The position numbers were made by a program, and so were the translations under genes. A stretch of 64,000 nucleotides of DNA from Paranoxybacillus vitaminiphilus (GTDB lineage Bacteria; Bacillota; Bacilli; Bacillales; Anoxybacillaceae). The stretch spans positions 1-64,000 of the forward strand of contig NZ_QLMH01000004.1 in NCBI RefSeq assembly GCF_003259935.1. The letters are read 5' to 3'. Positions 42,661-51,851 of this stretch are shown piece after piece. How positions within the stretch are numbered: position 1 is the first letter of the stretch; each line of letters starts with the position of its first letter. The notes under the pieces were generated by a model. The model was not told the DNA's origin, ran no database searches, and worked only from the letters and a program-made list of their open reading frames with translations.

Positions 42661-43935
42661 TTAATAATCATTAAAACCTCGATCGTTGTTATGCACAGGA
42701 TCCGGTACATTTAAATCTCCTTGAAGTTTTCTTAACTTGGCAGTGTGTTGAGCGATCGCACTAGCACTACGATTAACAATTTTGCTCAATCGTTCATGTT
42801 TCTTGATAAGATCTGCAATTTCCCTGTCTTTTTTTTGTGGAAAAAGATCCAAATAGCGGTAAATACAAAGATTCTCTTCCCTTGTCCACGGTGACCGTCC
42901 TTGCGATGCATGACCATTCGATCCCATTTCCGTATCACCTTCCGATCTGTCATTGCCGTCATTTGACGCACGGCCAAGTATGGGATACAAGTAACGCTCC
43001 GTAACTTGCTGGTAATAATTTAACATCGATTCCCCATCTTGAAACCCATATCCTGCCTGAGGAAACGGGAGAAGAAGAATATGTAAATCTTTATACCTTA
43101 GGTGGACAGTCGCGTGATACGATGATAAATTTTTGGAGGCATCGGCCTTTATATCTAACGAAGAGAAGTCACGTTCTTCAAGTTGGAACATTTCCTTCAA
43201 CACTGTTTTCTTCACTCCGTTAGCTCCTCCTAGACATAAAATTACCTTAGCTTTTGAAGAGACAAACGCGTTTTTTAACAATACCATCCTTCTCTTCACA
43301 TCTTCGGTAAAATTGCTGAAGTCCGTTTTTATTTCTTCCTTTATATCCGGGTTGTTAAATGCTTTTAGATATGGATTTCCTATAGAATGATCCGGCCAAA
43401 TTTCACTATATTCCGTCGGCCATACCCGTTCTGACGGCCGAGGGAGAGGACGCCAATCACTTAAGCACGTTTGAAATCCCTCTCTTTTTGTAAACAATTC
43501 ATTTAAAATATAAAGTTGAATCGTTTCTTTAAGCTTAGGACATTTATTATATGTTTGAAACAAATTACTAACACTATCCCTTCCCCACTCTAAAGCAAGG
43601 CAAATTCGGGCCACCATAGATAAAAAGGTGCCTTTTGTGTAAAACTTATCTTCGACTTCCTCCCCATATTGCTCCCGCAAGTAACGAGCGATTTTGTCCT
43701 CCTTACCCGATTCCCAAAACCCTCCGCTCGGATTATCTTTGTTAACACAATCCTCATACTTACCCGCTTCGTTTTTTCCATAATAGCGAATGCGCGCCTC
43801 TACATTCTCCTCGATTCCATAACCGCCTGTCCCTTCCTCGTTACCAAACACGATAATGTCCGCCTCAGGAAAATTTCCATACCCAATAAACGATAATAAC
43901 TGCTGATATTTTTCACGTGTCAACTTCCATTCCAT
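42661..43935 (-). CDS. Uncharacterised protein, possible UDG-like fold with helical tail
   Basis: A 424-residue protein with GAGGG before its ATG. The N-terminus has NFPEADIIVFGNEEGTGGYG, resembling the first strand-loop of UDG-like folds, and about residue 232 AKVILCLGGANGVKKTVLKE resembles the 'PxxIxxLGxxA' motif; LHILLLPFPQAGYGF follows where the family has its HPS-type motif. The last 85 residues are a low-complexity joint plus a helix-turn-helix-like segment (WTREENLCIYRYLDLF), which could bind DNA. I am not sure of the family. It lies upstream of the ADP-ribosylglycohydrolase in the same direction. Confidence 0.4.
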   Translation of the reverse strand: MEWKLTREKYQQLLSFIGYGNFPEADIIVFGNEEGTGGYGIEENVEARIRYYGKNEAGKYEDCVNKDNPSGGFWESGKEDKIARYLREQYGEEVEDKFYTKGTFLSMVARICLALEWGRDSVSNLFQTYNKCPKLKETIQLYILNELFTKREGFQTCLSDWRPLPRPSERVWPTEYSEIWPDHSIGNPYLKAFNNPDIKEEIKTDFSNFTEDVKRRMVLLKNAFVSSKAKVILCLGGANGVKKTVLKEMFQLEERDFSSLDIKADASKNLSSYHATVHLRYKDLHILLLPFPQAGYGFQDGESMLNYYQQVTERYLYPILGRASNDGNDRSEGDTEMGSNGHASQGRSPWTREENLCIYRYLDLFPQKKDREIADLIKKHERLSKIVNRSASAIAQHTAKLRKLQGDLNVPDPVHNNDRGFNDY

Positions 43936-44123
43936 CGTGATCCCTCTTTTGTATCAAGTTTGAAAAAGAAGAAAAATTACCCTTTATGATTTCGATAGCA
44001 GTTCTCTATATTCCTTTTAGACAGATGATTTTGGTCAATATCTTCCCGTGACTGTACACTGTTCCTATTTAACTGTTCAAATATATACTGAATATTTCGA
44101 TTACTTAAATTAAAAAACAACCA

Positions 44124-44145
44124 GCCGCCCCACGACGAGGGCGGC
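44124..44145 (-). terminator. Terminator of the intact galE
   Basis: GCCGCCC and GGGCGGC pair with an eight-base loop, followed on the minus strand by TGGTTGTTTTTTAATT. It ends the leftward polysaccharide operon. Confidence 0.9.
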
Positions 44146-44154
44146 CTGTCTTCC

Positions 44155-45129
44155 TTATCCTTTCCGCTGATGCCATTTCCATGCGCTTGCGATAATGTCT
44201 TCCAATGAATACTCCGCTTTCCAGCCCAACTCTTCGTAAATTTTTTGCGATGACGCGACAAGTCGCGCCGGATCGCCCGGGCGGCGGTCGGTGTATTCAA
44301 TGACGGCTTTACGTCCCGTTACTTTTTCGCACGTTTCAATCACTTCTTTGACGGAATAACCTAAGCCGTTGCCAAGGTTGTAAATAGCGGTTTTCTTTTT
44401 GTCTGACAATAAGGCTTCGAGCGCTAAAATATGCGCTTTCGCTAAGTCGGTAACATGGATATAGTCGCGAATACATGTCCCATCCGGTGTGCCATAGTCC
44501 GTACCAAAGACAGAAATTTTGTCGCGCTGGCCTAACAAGTGCTGTAAGACAATCGGAATTAAATGCGTTTCCGGGTTATGGTCTTCGCCAATCTCTGCTG
44601 ACTCATGCGCCCCAGCTGCATTAAAGTAGCGAAGGACGACATAGTTGAGCCCATACGCCGAAGCAAAGTCTGCTAAAATGTGCTCAATCATTAACTTCGA
44701 ACGGCCATATGGGTTAATCGGATTGGTTGGGCAATCTTCCGTAATCAATTCGACATTTGGAATGCCATACGTTGCCGCGGTTGAGGAGAAAATAAAGTTT
44801 TTCACATTATATTTCAGCATCGTTTCTAATAAGGTTAACGTCGCCGCCACATTGTTTTGATAATATTTGAGCGGATGAACGACCGATTCGCCGACTAAGC
44901 TGTTCGCCGCAAAATGCATCACAGCTTTAATCGGGTATTTTTCAAAAATCGGTTCCAAATCGGCCCGGTTCCCTAAATCTCCTTGAATAAACACCGCACG
45001 GTCATCGACTAAATAGCGATGACCCGTCGATAAGTTATCAAGCACGATGACTTGCTCTTTTTCAACTAACTCTTTCACTAAATGACTGCCGATATAACCG
45101 GCGCCGCCGACAACGAGAATCATAGACAA
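44155..45129 (-). CDS. galE: UDP-glucose 4-epimerase
   Basis: A 324-residue extended short-chain dehydrogenase. It shows NAD-binding VVGGAGYIGSHLV, the active-site FSSTAATYG and the catalytic YGRSK (YxxxK), plus the UDP-sugar region PDGTCIRDYIHVTDLA. It interconverts UDP-glucose and UDP-galactose (possibly the N-acetyl forms) and supplies galactose for the glycan. It is the last gene of the leftward operon, nine bases after pgcA. Its 3' end is duplicated twice in this window as relics, in the same direction, at 23428-23585 and 39220-39440. Confidence 0.95.
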   Translation of the reverse strand: MSMILVVGGAGYIGSHLVKELVEKEQVIVLDNLSTGHRYLVDDRAVFIQGDLGNRADLEPIFEKYPIKAVMHFAANSLVGESVVHPLKYYQNNVAATLTLLETMLKYNVKNFIFSSTAATYGIPNVELITEDCPTNPINPYGRSKLMIEHILADFASAYGLNYVVLRYFNAAGAHESAEIGEDHNPETHLIPIVLQHLLGQRDKISVFGTDYGTPDGTCIRDYIHVTDLAKAHILALEALLSDKKKTAIYNLGNGLGYSVKEVIETCEKVTGRKAVIEYTDRRPGDPARLVASSQKIYEELGWKAEYSLEDIIASAWKWHQRKG

Positions 45130-45138
45130 TCCCCCAGA

Positions 45139-46881
45139 TTATAAGTTAACGATTTGATGAACAGTACTCATGACGGTATGTTCTAATTCACTAAGTAATT
45201 TTTCTCTTTCTTCTAACGAAGTTCCTTTGACTCCAAAATAAAACTTCGCTTTCGGCTCTGTACCTGACGGGCGTAAACAGAACCACGAACCATTGGCGAG
45301 ATGGTACTTCAAGACGTTCGAACGCGGCAAGTCAATCGTTTGTTCTTCCCCTGTCGCGACAATGGTACGCCTGCTTGTTAAATAGTCTTCAATCGCGACA
45401 ACCTCCACCCCAGCGATTTCTTTCGGCGGTTCTTTGCGGAAGGTTGCTAGAATGTTTGCGATTTGCTTGGCACCATCTTTTCCTTTTAACGTCAACGAGC
45501 GTAATGATTCTTTGTAGTAACCGTATTTTTCAAAAATCTCTAATAACCCTTCATATAATGTTTTTCCTTTTGACTTATAATACGCCGCGACCTCTGCCGC
45601 AAAAATAGCGGATTGCACCGCGTCTTTGTCGCGGACAAAGTCGCCGATTAAATAGCCATAGCTTTCTTCATAACCAAATTGGAACGTGTATTGTTTTGTT
45701 TGTTCAAATTCGTTAATCTTCTCACCGATAAATTTAAAGCCCGTTAACGTATCGATCGTCGGCAATCCATAATGTTCGGCAATCGCGCGGCCGATGTCAG
45801 ATGTTACAATTGTTTTCACAACGACGCCATTTTCCGGCAAGATGCCTTTTGCTTTCTTTTGCGATAATAAATATTCCACCATTAACGCGCCCATTTGGTT
45901 GCCCGTTAAGACAACATATTGTCCGTCAAGGTTTTTCACCGCGACGCCAAGGCGGTCGGCGTCCGGGTCTGTCGCCATTAAAATATCCGCTCCTATTTCT
46001 TCTCCGTATTTGATCGCCAATGCAAACGCCGCATGTTCTTCCGGGTTTGGCGAAGCAACGGTTGAAAAGTTCGGGTCAGGCAGCTCTTGTTCCTTAACGA
46101 CGGTAACGTTTTCAAAACCAAATGCTTTTAACCCGGCGCGGACGAGCTTATTGGCTGTACCGTGCAACGGAGAAAAGACAATTTTTAAATCTTTCGCCAC
46201 TTTCGCAACGAGTTCCGGATTTAATTGAATCGTTTTTAATTGCTGAATGTAAGCTTCATCGATTTCTTCACCGATATAGGTAAGCAAGCCGTTTTCAAGA
46301 AGTTCTTTCTCCTCGGCCACTTCCACCGTCAATTCATTTTCGACCGCATTGACGTATTGAATAATCGTATCTGCCGCAGCCGGCGGGATTTGTCCGCCAT
46401 CTTCTCCATACACTTTAAACCCGTTATACTCCGGCGGATTATGGCTGGCGGTAATAACTACGCCCGCAAAAGCGCCGAGATAACGAACAGCAAATGACAG
46501 CTCTGGCGTTGGCCGAAGCTCTTTAAATAAGTAAGCTTTAATCCCATGCTTCCCAACCGTCTTTGCCACTTCTAACGCAAACTCCGGCGACTTATGGCGG
46601 GAATCATAGGCAATGACAACACCGCGTGCTTTCGCTTCTTCGCCTCGTTCAACAATATAACGCGCCAATCCCTCCGATGCTTTTCGGATCGTGTAAATGT
46701 TCATTCGGTTTGTACCAGGGCCAATCTCCCCGCGCATCCCGCCTGTGCCGAACTCTAAGTTTTTATAAAAGCTATCTTCAAGTGCTTTCTCATTATTTTG
46801 CATAGCAAGCAATTGTTGTTTTAACTCTGCATCTAACGCTGGATAGGAAAGCCATTTTTCTACTGTTGCTTTATATGTCAT
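45139..46881 (-). CDS. pgcA: Phosphoglucomutase / phosphomannomutase, PgcA type
   Basis: A 580-residue alpha-D-phosphohexomutase. The catalytic serine loop is [18 protein letters not shown], the metal loop [11 protein letters not shown], the sugar-binding loop [11 protein letters not shown] and the phosphate-binding loop [17 protein letters not shown]. It interconverts hexose 1- and 6-phosphates. Close relatives in Bacillus act on glucose phosphates; since no separate manB is seen here and manA and manC are neighbours, it probably also makes mannose 1-phosphate. It lies 21 bases after manA. Confidence 0.92.
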   Translation of the reverse strand: MTYKATVEKWLSYPALDAELKQQLLAMQNNEKALEDSFYKNLEFGTGGMRGEIGPGTNRMNIYTIRKASEGLARYIVERGEEAKARGVVIAYDSRHKSPEFALEVAKTVGKHGIKAYLFKELRPTPELSFAVRYLGAFAGVVITASHNPPEYNGFKVYGEDGGQIPPAAADTIIQYVNAVENELTVEVAEEKELLENGLLTYIGEEIDEAYIQQLKTIQLNPELVAKVAKDLKIVFSPLHGTANKLVRAGLKAFGFENVTVVKEQELPDPNFSTVASPNPEEHAAFALAIKYGEEIGADILMATDPDADRLGVAVKNLDGQYVVLTGNQMGALMVEYLLSQKKAKGILPENGVVVKTIVTSDIGRAIAEHYGLPTIDTLTGFKFIGEKINEFEQTKQYTFQFGYEESYGYLIGDFVRDKDAVQSAIFAAEVAAYYKSKGKTLYEGLLEIFEKYGYYKESLRSLTLKGKDGAKQIANILATFRKEPPKEIAGVEVVAIEDYLTSRRTIVATGEEQTIDLPRSNVLKYHLANGSWFCLRPSGTEPKAKFYFGVKGTSLEEREKLLSELEHTVMSTVHQIVNL

Positions 46882-46902
46882 CTTTCTGTCCCCCCTTGTT
46901 GT

Positions 46903-47853
46903 TTACGGATGTGACACAATCATTTGCACGTTTCCGTTAATTCGAAACGTTCCAAGTTGATAAGGAAGAATAAAATGGTCTCCTTTCCGAATCTCCCATT
47001 CTCCTTCTTCCGTTCCAATCGTTCCTTCACCGTCAATGACACTGACAAGCATAAATGGTTTATCTTGTTCTAACTCTAGTTGATGATGAACATCCCATTT
47101 ATAAACGGTAAAATACTCACTTTCAACAAATGTCGTAATTGTCGCGCCTGCCGTTTTTACAACCGCTGGCTCTACTTTTTCTTGCACATGCGGCACGGTC
47201 GTGACATCAATTGCTTTCTCTAAATGCAATTCACGTAAATTACCGTCTTTGTCGCGACGGTCGTAGTCATAGACGCGATATGTCGTGTCAGAGCTTTGCT
47301 GTGTCTCGAGAATCAACAAACCGGAACATAACGCATGAATCGTGCCGCTTGGGACATAAAAAAAGTCGCCTGGTTTCACTTTGACGCGACGCAATAACTT
47401 GTCCCATTGGCCCTTTTCAATCATTTCGACAAGCTCTTCTTTTGTACTTGCATTATGTCCAAAAATAATTTCCGCATCTTCTTCACAATCAATGACATAC
47501 CAACATTCCGTCTTGCCTAATTCCCCATTTTCATATATACGGGCATATTCATCATGTGGATGAACTTGAACCGATAAATCTTCATTTGCATCTAAAATTT
47601 TTGTTAATAACGGAAAACGGTCACTGTCATAATGACCGAACAGTTCACGGTGTTCATCCCATAACTCTCCTAGCGTCATCCCCTCAAACTCTCCAAAGCG
47701 AACAACACTTTGCCCGTTTGGATGCGCGGAAATCGCCCAACACTCCCCCGTTCGCTCAGAAGGAATGTCATATCCGTACAAATCCCGCAATTTCGTTCCG
47801 CCCCAAATGCGTTCTTGAAAAATAGGACGTAAGAAAATCGGTTGTTTCATCAT
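46903..47853 (-). CDS. manA: Mannose-6-phosphate isomerase, class I
   Basis: A 316-residue cupin-type isomerase, the usual short Bacillus size. Zinc ligands appear in LSVQVHPHDEYA, LGKTECWYVIDCE and VPSGTIHALCSG. It converts fructose 6-phosphate to mannose 6-phosphate, the entry to GDP-mannose. Its ATG overlaps the stop of the upstream glycosyltransferase gene (ATGA), so translation is coupled; a second ATG follows directly. Confidence 0.93.
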   Translation of the reverse strand: MMKQPIFLRPIFQERIWGGTKLRDLYGYDIPSERTGECWAISAHPNGQSVVRFGEFEGMTLGELWDEHRELFGHYDSDRFPLLTKILDANEDLSVQVHPHDEYARIYENGELGKTECWYVIDCEEDAEIIFGHNASTKEELVEMIEKGQWDKLLRRVKVKPGDFFYVPSGTIHALCSGLLILETQQSSDTTYRVYDYDRRDKDGNLRELHLEKAIDVTTVPHVQEKVEPAVVKTAGATITTFVESEYFTVYKWDVHHQLELEQDKPFMLVSVIDGEGTIGTEEGEWEIRKGDHFILPYQLGTFRINGNVQMIVSHP

Positions 47854-48971
47854 TGTAAAACCCTTTCATTTTTATTTCTTAACACGTGCAAAATTTCTTT
47901 TGAAATGATATCTGCTTGATTGACAAGAAAATCACCATCATGTTTATGTTGACTCTGCAACTCATTGATGAATTCTTCGTTAATGACAAGCTGACGTAAT
48001 TCATCCCATGTAATTGTCTTGCATAAATGATTTGCCTTTAAAAATGAAATCGTATTTTGATCTTCTTTCATTGTCTGGCGATCTAAAATCAATAATGGTT
48101 TACGATTACATACTGCTTCGCTGACGATTCCCCAACCTGGCTTTGAAATAACGAAATCCGCTGCGGCAATATAATGTTGCGATTCGATGTAGTCTTTTGG
48201 AATGGAAAAAACGTTTGGCCTTTGCACTTGAACGTTGGATGAAACGATAAACGTACAATTAGGACTATCCCAAATCGGTAGACGTTCTAGTTGTCCGACA
48301 TCGATTTTCATCCCAAGTCCGAAGAACACAACGAATTTCTCACCAGTTGGATCCACAAGTTCCCTTATCCGATTAACTTCTTTGCTGTCTACGTTTCTTG
48401 CAAAAAAGCCAAACTGCTTTGTTCTTTTCATCGCCCAATCCGACTCTTTGCTTCCGGCTAAAGAGAAGAAAAACGTCATTTTTTCATAGGACTCTTTTAA
48501 AGGCTTAAGGAGCGGGTCAGCAATTAATCCTTGATACGCTGTATGCCAAGTAAAATTGGATATACCAAGTGAAGGAGTTCCTAGCGTATACGCTGCTTCA
48601 AACGGAAAAGCGGAAATATCCGAAATAACGAAATTTACCCTATTTGTCTGTAAAAAATCTCGTTCTTGTTCGATTAGGAAATTCCACTTTTGCAGATATT
48701 TTTTATATTCAACATTTAATTTTTCGATATCCGGCTCAATCGAGTCTTTTTGCAACACATAACCAATATCCGTTTCAATTGTGCGGAATGTTACGCGATT
48801 CTCGTCCTTCAAAGACTCTCGTAAAAAGTGAAGGGCAAAAGAGTGACAAATAATAACCTTCACGTCTTTCTCCATGGCCAACAAATGACGAATGAGCGCA
48901 ACACTTCTTGCCGCATGCCCGAAACCATAATCAGAAATGTAATAAGCAATCGTCTTCATCGATTTAACCAA
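47850..48971 (-). CDS. GT-B-fold glycosyltransferase (MurG/GT28-like)
   Basis: A 373-residue protein opening TIAYYISDYGFGHAARSVAL, the N-terminal loop of MurG/GT1/GT28-like transferases, with the C-terminal nucleotide-sugar part ISKPGWGIVSEAVCNRKPLL (a GGxxxxxEA-like motif). No membrane segment; it would act at the inner face of the membrane. The start may be the TTG at 48971 or the ATG four codons later; the GAGAGG site is close to the TTG. Its place between manC and manA suggests it moves a sugar made by this set, but donor and acceptor are unknown. Confidence 0.75.
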   Translation of the reverse strand: MVKSMKTIAYYISDYGFGHAARSVALIRHLLAMEKDVKVIICHSFALHFLRESLKDENRVTFRTIETDIGYVLQKDSIEPDIEKLNVEYKKYLQKWNFLIEQERDFLQTNRVNFVISDISAFPFEAAYTLGTPSLGISNFTWHTAYQGLIADPLLKPLKESYEKMTFFFSLAGSKESDWAMKRTKQFGFFARNVDSKEVNRIRELVDPTGEKFVVFFGLGMKIDVGQLERLPIWDSPNCTFIVSSNVQVQRPNVFSIPKDYIESQHYIAAADFVISKPGWGIVSEAVCNRKPLLILDRQTMKEDQNTISFLKANHLCKTITWDELRQLVINEEFINELQSQHKHDGDFLVNQADIISKEILHVLRNKNERVLQ

Positions 48972-48989
48972 GCCTCTCTATTTTTTACA

Positions 48990-49026
48990 TAAAAAAACAC
49001 AGGGAGAGCGCAATTTTGCCCTCCCC
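48990..49026 (-). terminator. Terminator-like hairpin after manC
   Basis: On the minus strand GGGAGGGC and GCGCTCTCCC form a slightly uneven stem followed by TGTGTTTTTTT, ten bases after the manC stop. Genes downstream may need read-through or their own promoter. Confidence 0.75.
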
Positions 49027-49035
49027 CCTTCAAAA

Positions 49036-50424
49036 TTAAGAAATCACTTTTGCTTTTGATTTTTGGAAGTGACGAATGACATCGTCCCAATTAAAATAAA
49101 GCCGTACAAAATCTTCATCACTAATACCAGAACCTGTTTGCACTTCAATAAACTCTAATTCTGTAATCGCCCGAATACCATGTTTTCGCCCTGCTGGAAG
49201 ATGGATAATATCTCCCGCTTTCACGCGGGTGATATGTTCATCTAACGCTAGTTCTCCTTCACCGCGAACAATTGTCCATACTTCGTCTCGTAAATGGTGA
49301 TAGTGGTAGCTTGAGTTTTTCCCTGCATGAATACAAATACGCTTTGTGACCATTTCTTGGCCATCTTCATACTTCGCATAATCTAAAACACGCGACCAGC
49401 CCCAAATCCGCTCTTCATACATTGGCGGCTGATGAAAACCGTTCATTAAATCTTTAATTTTCGGACTGGAAGCTTTATCGGCCACCAAGATTCCATCTGG
49501 ACTTGCTGCCACAACAAGGTCTTTTGTACCAATCACCGTCACAGGAATGTCTAATTCATTCACCAAATGGGTATTCACCACATCTTCCGCTAATACGCCT
49601 TTCCCAATTTGCTTCGTTGCCATTTCTTCTGTCAGAGTATTCCATGTACCGAGATCTTTCCAATAACCATCATACGGAAGCACAACAATATGATTCGCTT
49701 TTTCGACTACCTCGTAGTCAAAACTAATTTTCGGCAACGTGCTGTATTGGCTGGAAAGTTGATCAAAATGAAGTGGAATACCTTTCTCCATTAGAAGATT
49801 GACTAAATATTTTAATTTAAACGCAAATACACCGCAGTTCCAAAAAGCGTTCATCGCAATTAACGTCTGCGCCTTTTCTTCACTTGGCTTTTCTGTAAAA
49901 TGATTCACCACAAAATACTCGTGCCCCTCCGCCTTCTCCCGCGGAACGATGTATCCGTATTTAGAAGAAGGATACGTCGGTTTTACACCAATTAACGCCA
50001 ACTCTGCATTCGAATGCTCAAGAACACTTTCTAATTCTTTCACTCTTTGAAAAAAAGAATCTTCTACATACGGATCCACCGGTAACACAACGACCGTTTC
50101 ATCCTCTGACACATTCTCGATCGTATATAAAAAAGAAGCCGCAAGCGCTATCGCTGGAAACGTATCGCGGCGCTCCGGCTCAATAATCAATGGTACATCC
50201 GTCCCTAGTTGGCGATGAATCATATCACGCTGCATTTTCGATGTCGCAATGACCGCGGACTCGGTCAGCCCAACAGCTTCTAACTGCCCCCAAACGCGCT
50301 GTACCATCGACTGTTTCTCGCCATTCTTTCCTTCTAACACTTTCAAAAACTGCTTCGAGCGCGTATCATTCGACAAAGGCCAGAGGCGCTTGCCAGATCC
50401 GCCAGATAAAAGGACTAGTTTCAT
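49036..50424 (-). CDS. manC: Mannose-1-phosphate guanylyltransferase with cupin domain
   Basis: A 462-residue two-domain protein. The N-terminal nucleotidyltransferase begins KLVLLSGGSGKRLWPLSN (the GGxGxRLWPLS signature) and has LIIEPERRDTFPAIALA and FTEKPSEEKAQ. The C-terminal cupin (about 350-455) reads SSYHYHHLRDEVWTIVRGEG, as in the isomerase half of type II enzymes; whether it has isomerase activity is unclear, since manA is nearby. It makes GDP-mannose, the precursor for gmd and fcl at the other end of the cluster. Confidence 0.95.
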   Translation of the reverse strand: MKLVLLSGGSGKRLWPLSNDTRSKQFLKVLEGKNGEKQSMVQRVWGQLEAVGLTESAVIATSKMQRDMIHRQLGTDVPLIIEPERRDTFPAIALAASFLYTIENVSEDETVVVLPVDPYVEDSFFQRVKELESVLEHSNAELALIGVKPTYPSSKYGYIVPREKAEGHEYFVVNHFTEKPSEEKAQTLIAMNAFWNCGVFAFKLKYLVNLLMEKGIPLHFDQLSSQYSTLPKISFDYEVVEKANHIVVLPYDGYWKDLGTWNTLTEEMATKQIGKGVLAEDVVNTHLVNELDIPVTVIGTKDLVVAASPDGILVADKASSPKIKDLMNGFHQPPMYEERIWGWSRVLDYAKYEDGQEMVTKRICIHAGKNSSYHYHHLRDEVWTIVRGEGELALDEHITRVKAGDIIHLPAGRKHGIRAITELEFIEVQTGSGISDEDFVRLYFNWDDVIRHFQKSKAKVIS

Positions 50425-50448
50425 TTATAACCCTCCATAATAAAAAAA

Positions 50449-50469
50449 TCAGATCTTAAACGATCTGAT
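50449..50469 (-). terminator. Terminator between ugd and manC
   Basis: ATCAGATC and GATCTGAT pair with a five-base loop and are followed on the minus strand by seven T. It lies 15 bases after the ugd stop and splits the cluster into an upstream glycan-assembly part and a downstream nucleotide-sugar part. Confidence 0.85.
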
Positions 50470-50483
50470 CTTTGCATTCATTA

Positions 50484-51809
50484 TTAAACTGTTTGGAACT
50501 GATAATTATAAATTGGTTTGCGGCCAATCGAATGGTATTCGATAGGATATTGCTGCACTTCATTTATGCTATAACAATTCCGTCCGTCAAAAACAATCGG
50601 TTGTTTCATTTTTTGAACGTATATATTTAAATCTAATTCCTTAATTTGTGACCATTCAGTAAGAATAAACACCATATCTGCATTTTCAAGTGCGTCCTCA
50701 ATAGATTCCGTGTATATTACCTCTTGTGGTAAGACCTTCTTTGCATTTTCAACCGCAACTGGGTCGTAAGCGACAACTTTTGCTCCTTCAGCAATTAGCT
50801 CTTTCGAAATCACAATCGAAGCTGCTTCACGCATATCATCTGTATTCGGTTTAAAGGCTAAACCTAATAAAGCGATTCTCTTACCAGTTAGGCTTCCAAA
50901 ACGTTCTCTTGCTTTATCAATTAAAATGCGTTGCTGATGATTATTTACTTTAATCACTGCTTTTAGCAATTCGAAATTATGGTCAAGATTCGCCGCAATT
51001 TGCGTCAAAGCTTTTGTATCTTTTGGGAAACAAGAGCCGCCATAGCCAATTCCCGCATTTAAAAACATAGAGCCGATGCGCTTATCCATTCCCATACCTC
51101 TAGCTACGCTTTCCACATCGGCTCCTAATTTTTCACATATATTCGCAATTTCGTTAATAAAACTAATCTTCGTCGCTAAAAAGGCATTCGAAGCATATTT
51201 AATCATTTCCGCACTTTTAATGTCCGTTTTAAAAATTGGAATGCCAAAAGGTTTGTTAATTTCTTCAATCACCTTTGCCGCTTCTTCGCTATCGGCACCA
51301 ATGACAATCCGATCACCATGGAACGTATCATACACAGAAGAACCTTCCCGCAAAAACTCTGGATTTGACACCACTTCCACATTGATATGCTTAGGAACTA
51401 AAGAAATTAACAACTCTTTTATATAATGGTTGGTTCCAACTGGTACTGTACTTTTCGTCACAACAATGATATCCTTTGTAATATTTGCCGCAATGTCTCG
51501 AACCGCTTGTTCGATATACGACAAATTAGCAGAGCCATCCTCTTTCTCAGGAGTACCAACAGCAATATAAATCACATCGACATCTCTAAAACCTTCTTGA
51601 TGGCTTGTTGTAAAAAATAAACGCCCGGCTTGAATGTTCTCCTTCATTAACTCTTCAAGTCCAGGCTCATAAATAGGTGAAATACCTTGACGCATTTTTT
51701 CTACCTTTGTTTCATCGATATCAATACATGTCACATAATGACCAATATGAGATAAAGAAACGCCGGTGACTAAACCGACGTAGCCAGTTCCAACAACCGA
51801 GATTTTCAT
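50484..51809 (-). CDS. ugd: UDP-glucose 6-dehydrogenase
   Basis: A 441-residue nucleotide-sugar dehydrogenase. The NAD fold begins KISVVGTGYVGLVTGVSLS; the substrate part has LREGSSVYDTFHGDRIVIG; the catalytic cysteine is in GYGGSCFPKDTKAL; the C-terminal fold has IALLGLAFKPNTDDMREA. It oxidises UDP-glucose twice to UDP-glucuronate, so the glycan probably contains an acidic sugar. Codon use and A/T level change just upstream of it, at about 51850. Confidence 0.95.
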   Translation of the reverse strand: MKISVVGTGYVGLVTGVSLSHIGHYVTCIDIDETKVEKMRQGISPIYEPGLEELMKENIQAGRLFFTTSHQEGFRDVDVIYIAVGTPEKEDGSANLSYIEQAVRDIAANITKDIIVVTKSTVPVGTNHYIKELLISLVPKHINVEVVSNPEFLREGSSVYDTFHGDRIVIGADSEEAAKVIEEINKPFGIPIFKTDIKSAEMIKYASNAFLATKISFINEIANICEKLGADVESVARGMGMDKRIGSMFLNAGIGYGGSCFPKDTKALTQIAANLDHNFELLKAVIKVNNHQQRILIDKARERFGSLTGKRIALLGLAFKPNTDDMREAASIVISKELIAEGAKVVAYDPVAVENAKKVLPQEVIYTESIEDALENADMVFILTEWSQIKELDLNIYVQKMKQPIVFDGRNCYSINEVQQYPIEYHSIGRKPIYNYQFQTV

Positions 51810-51851
51810 TAATATTCCTCCGGACTGCTTATTTATTTACTAATAAACTTT

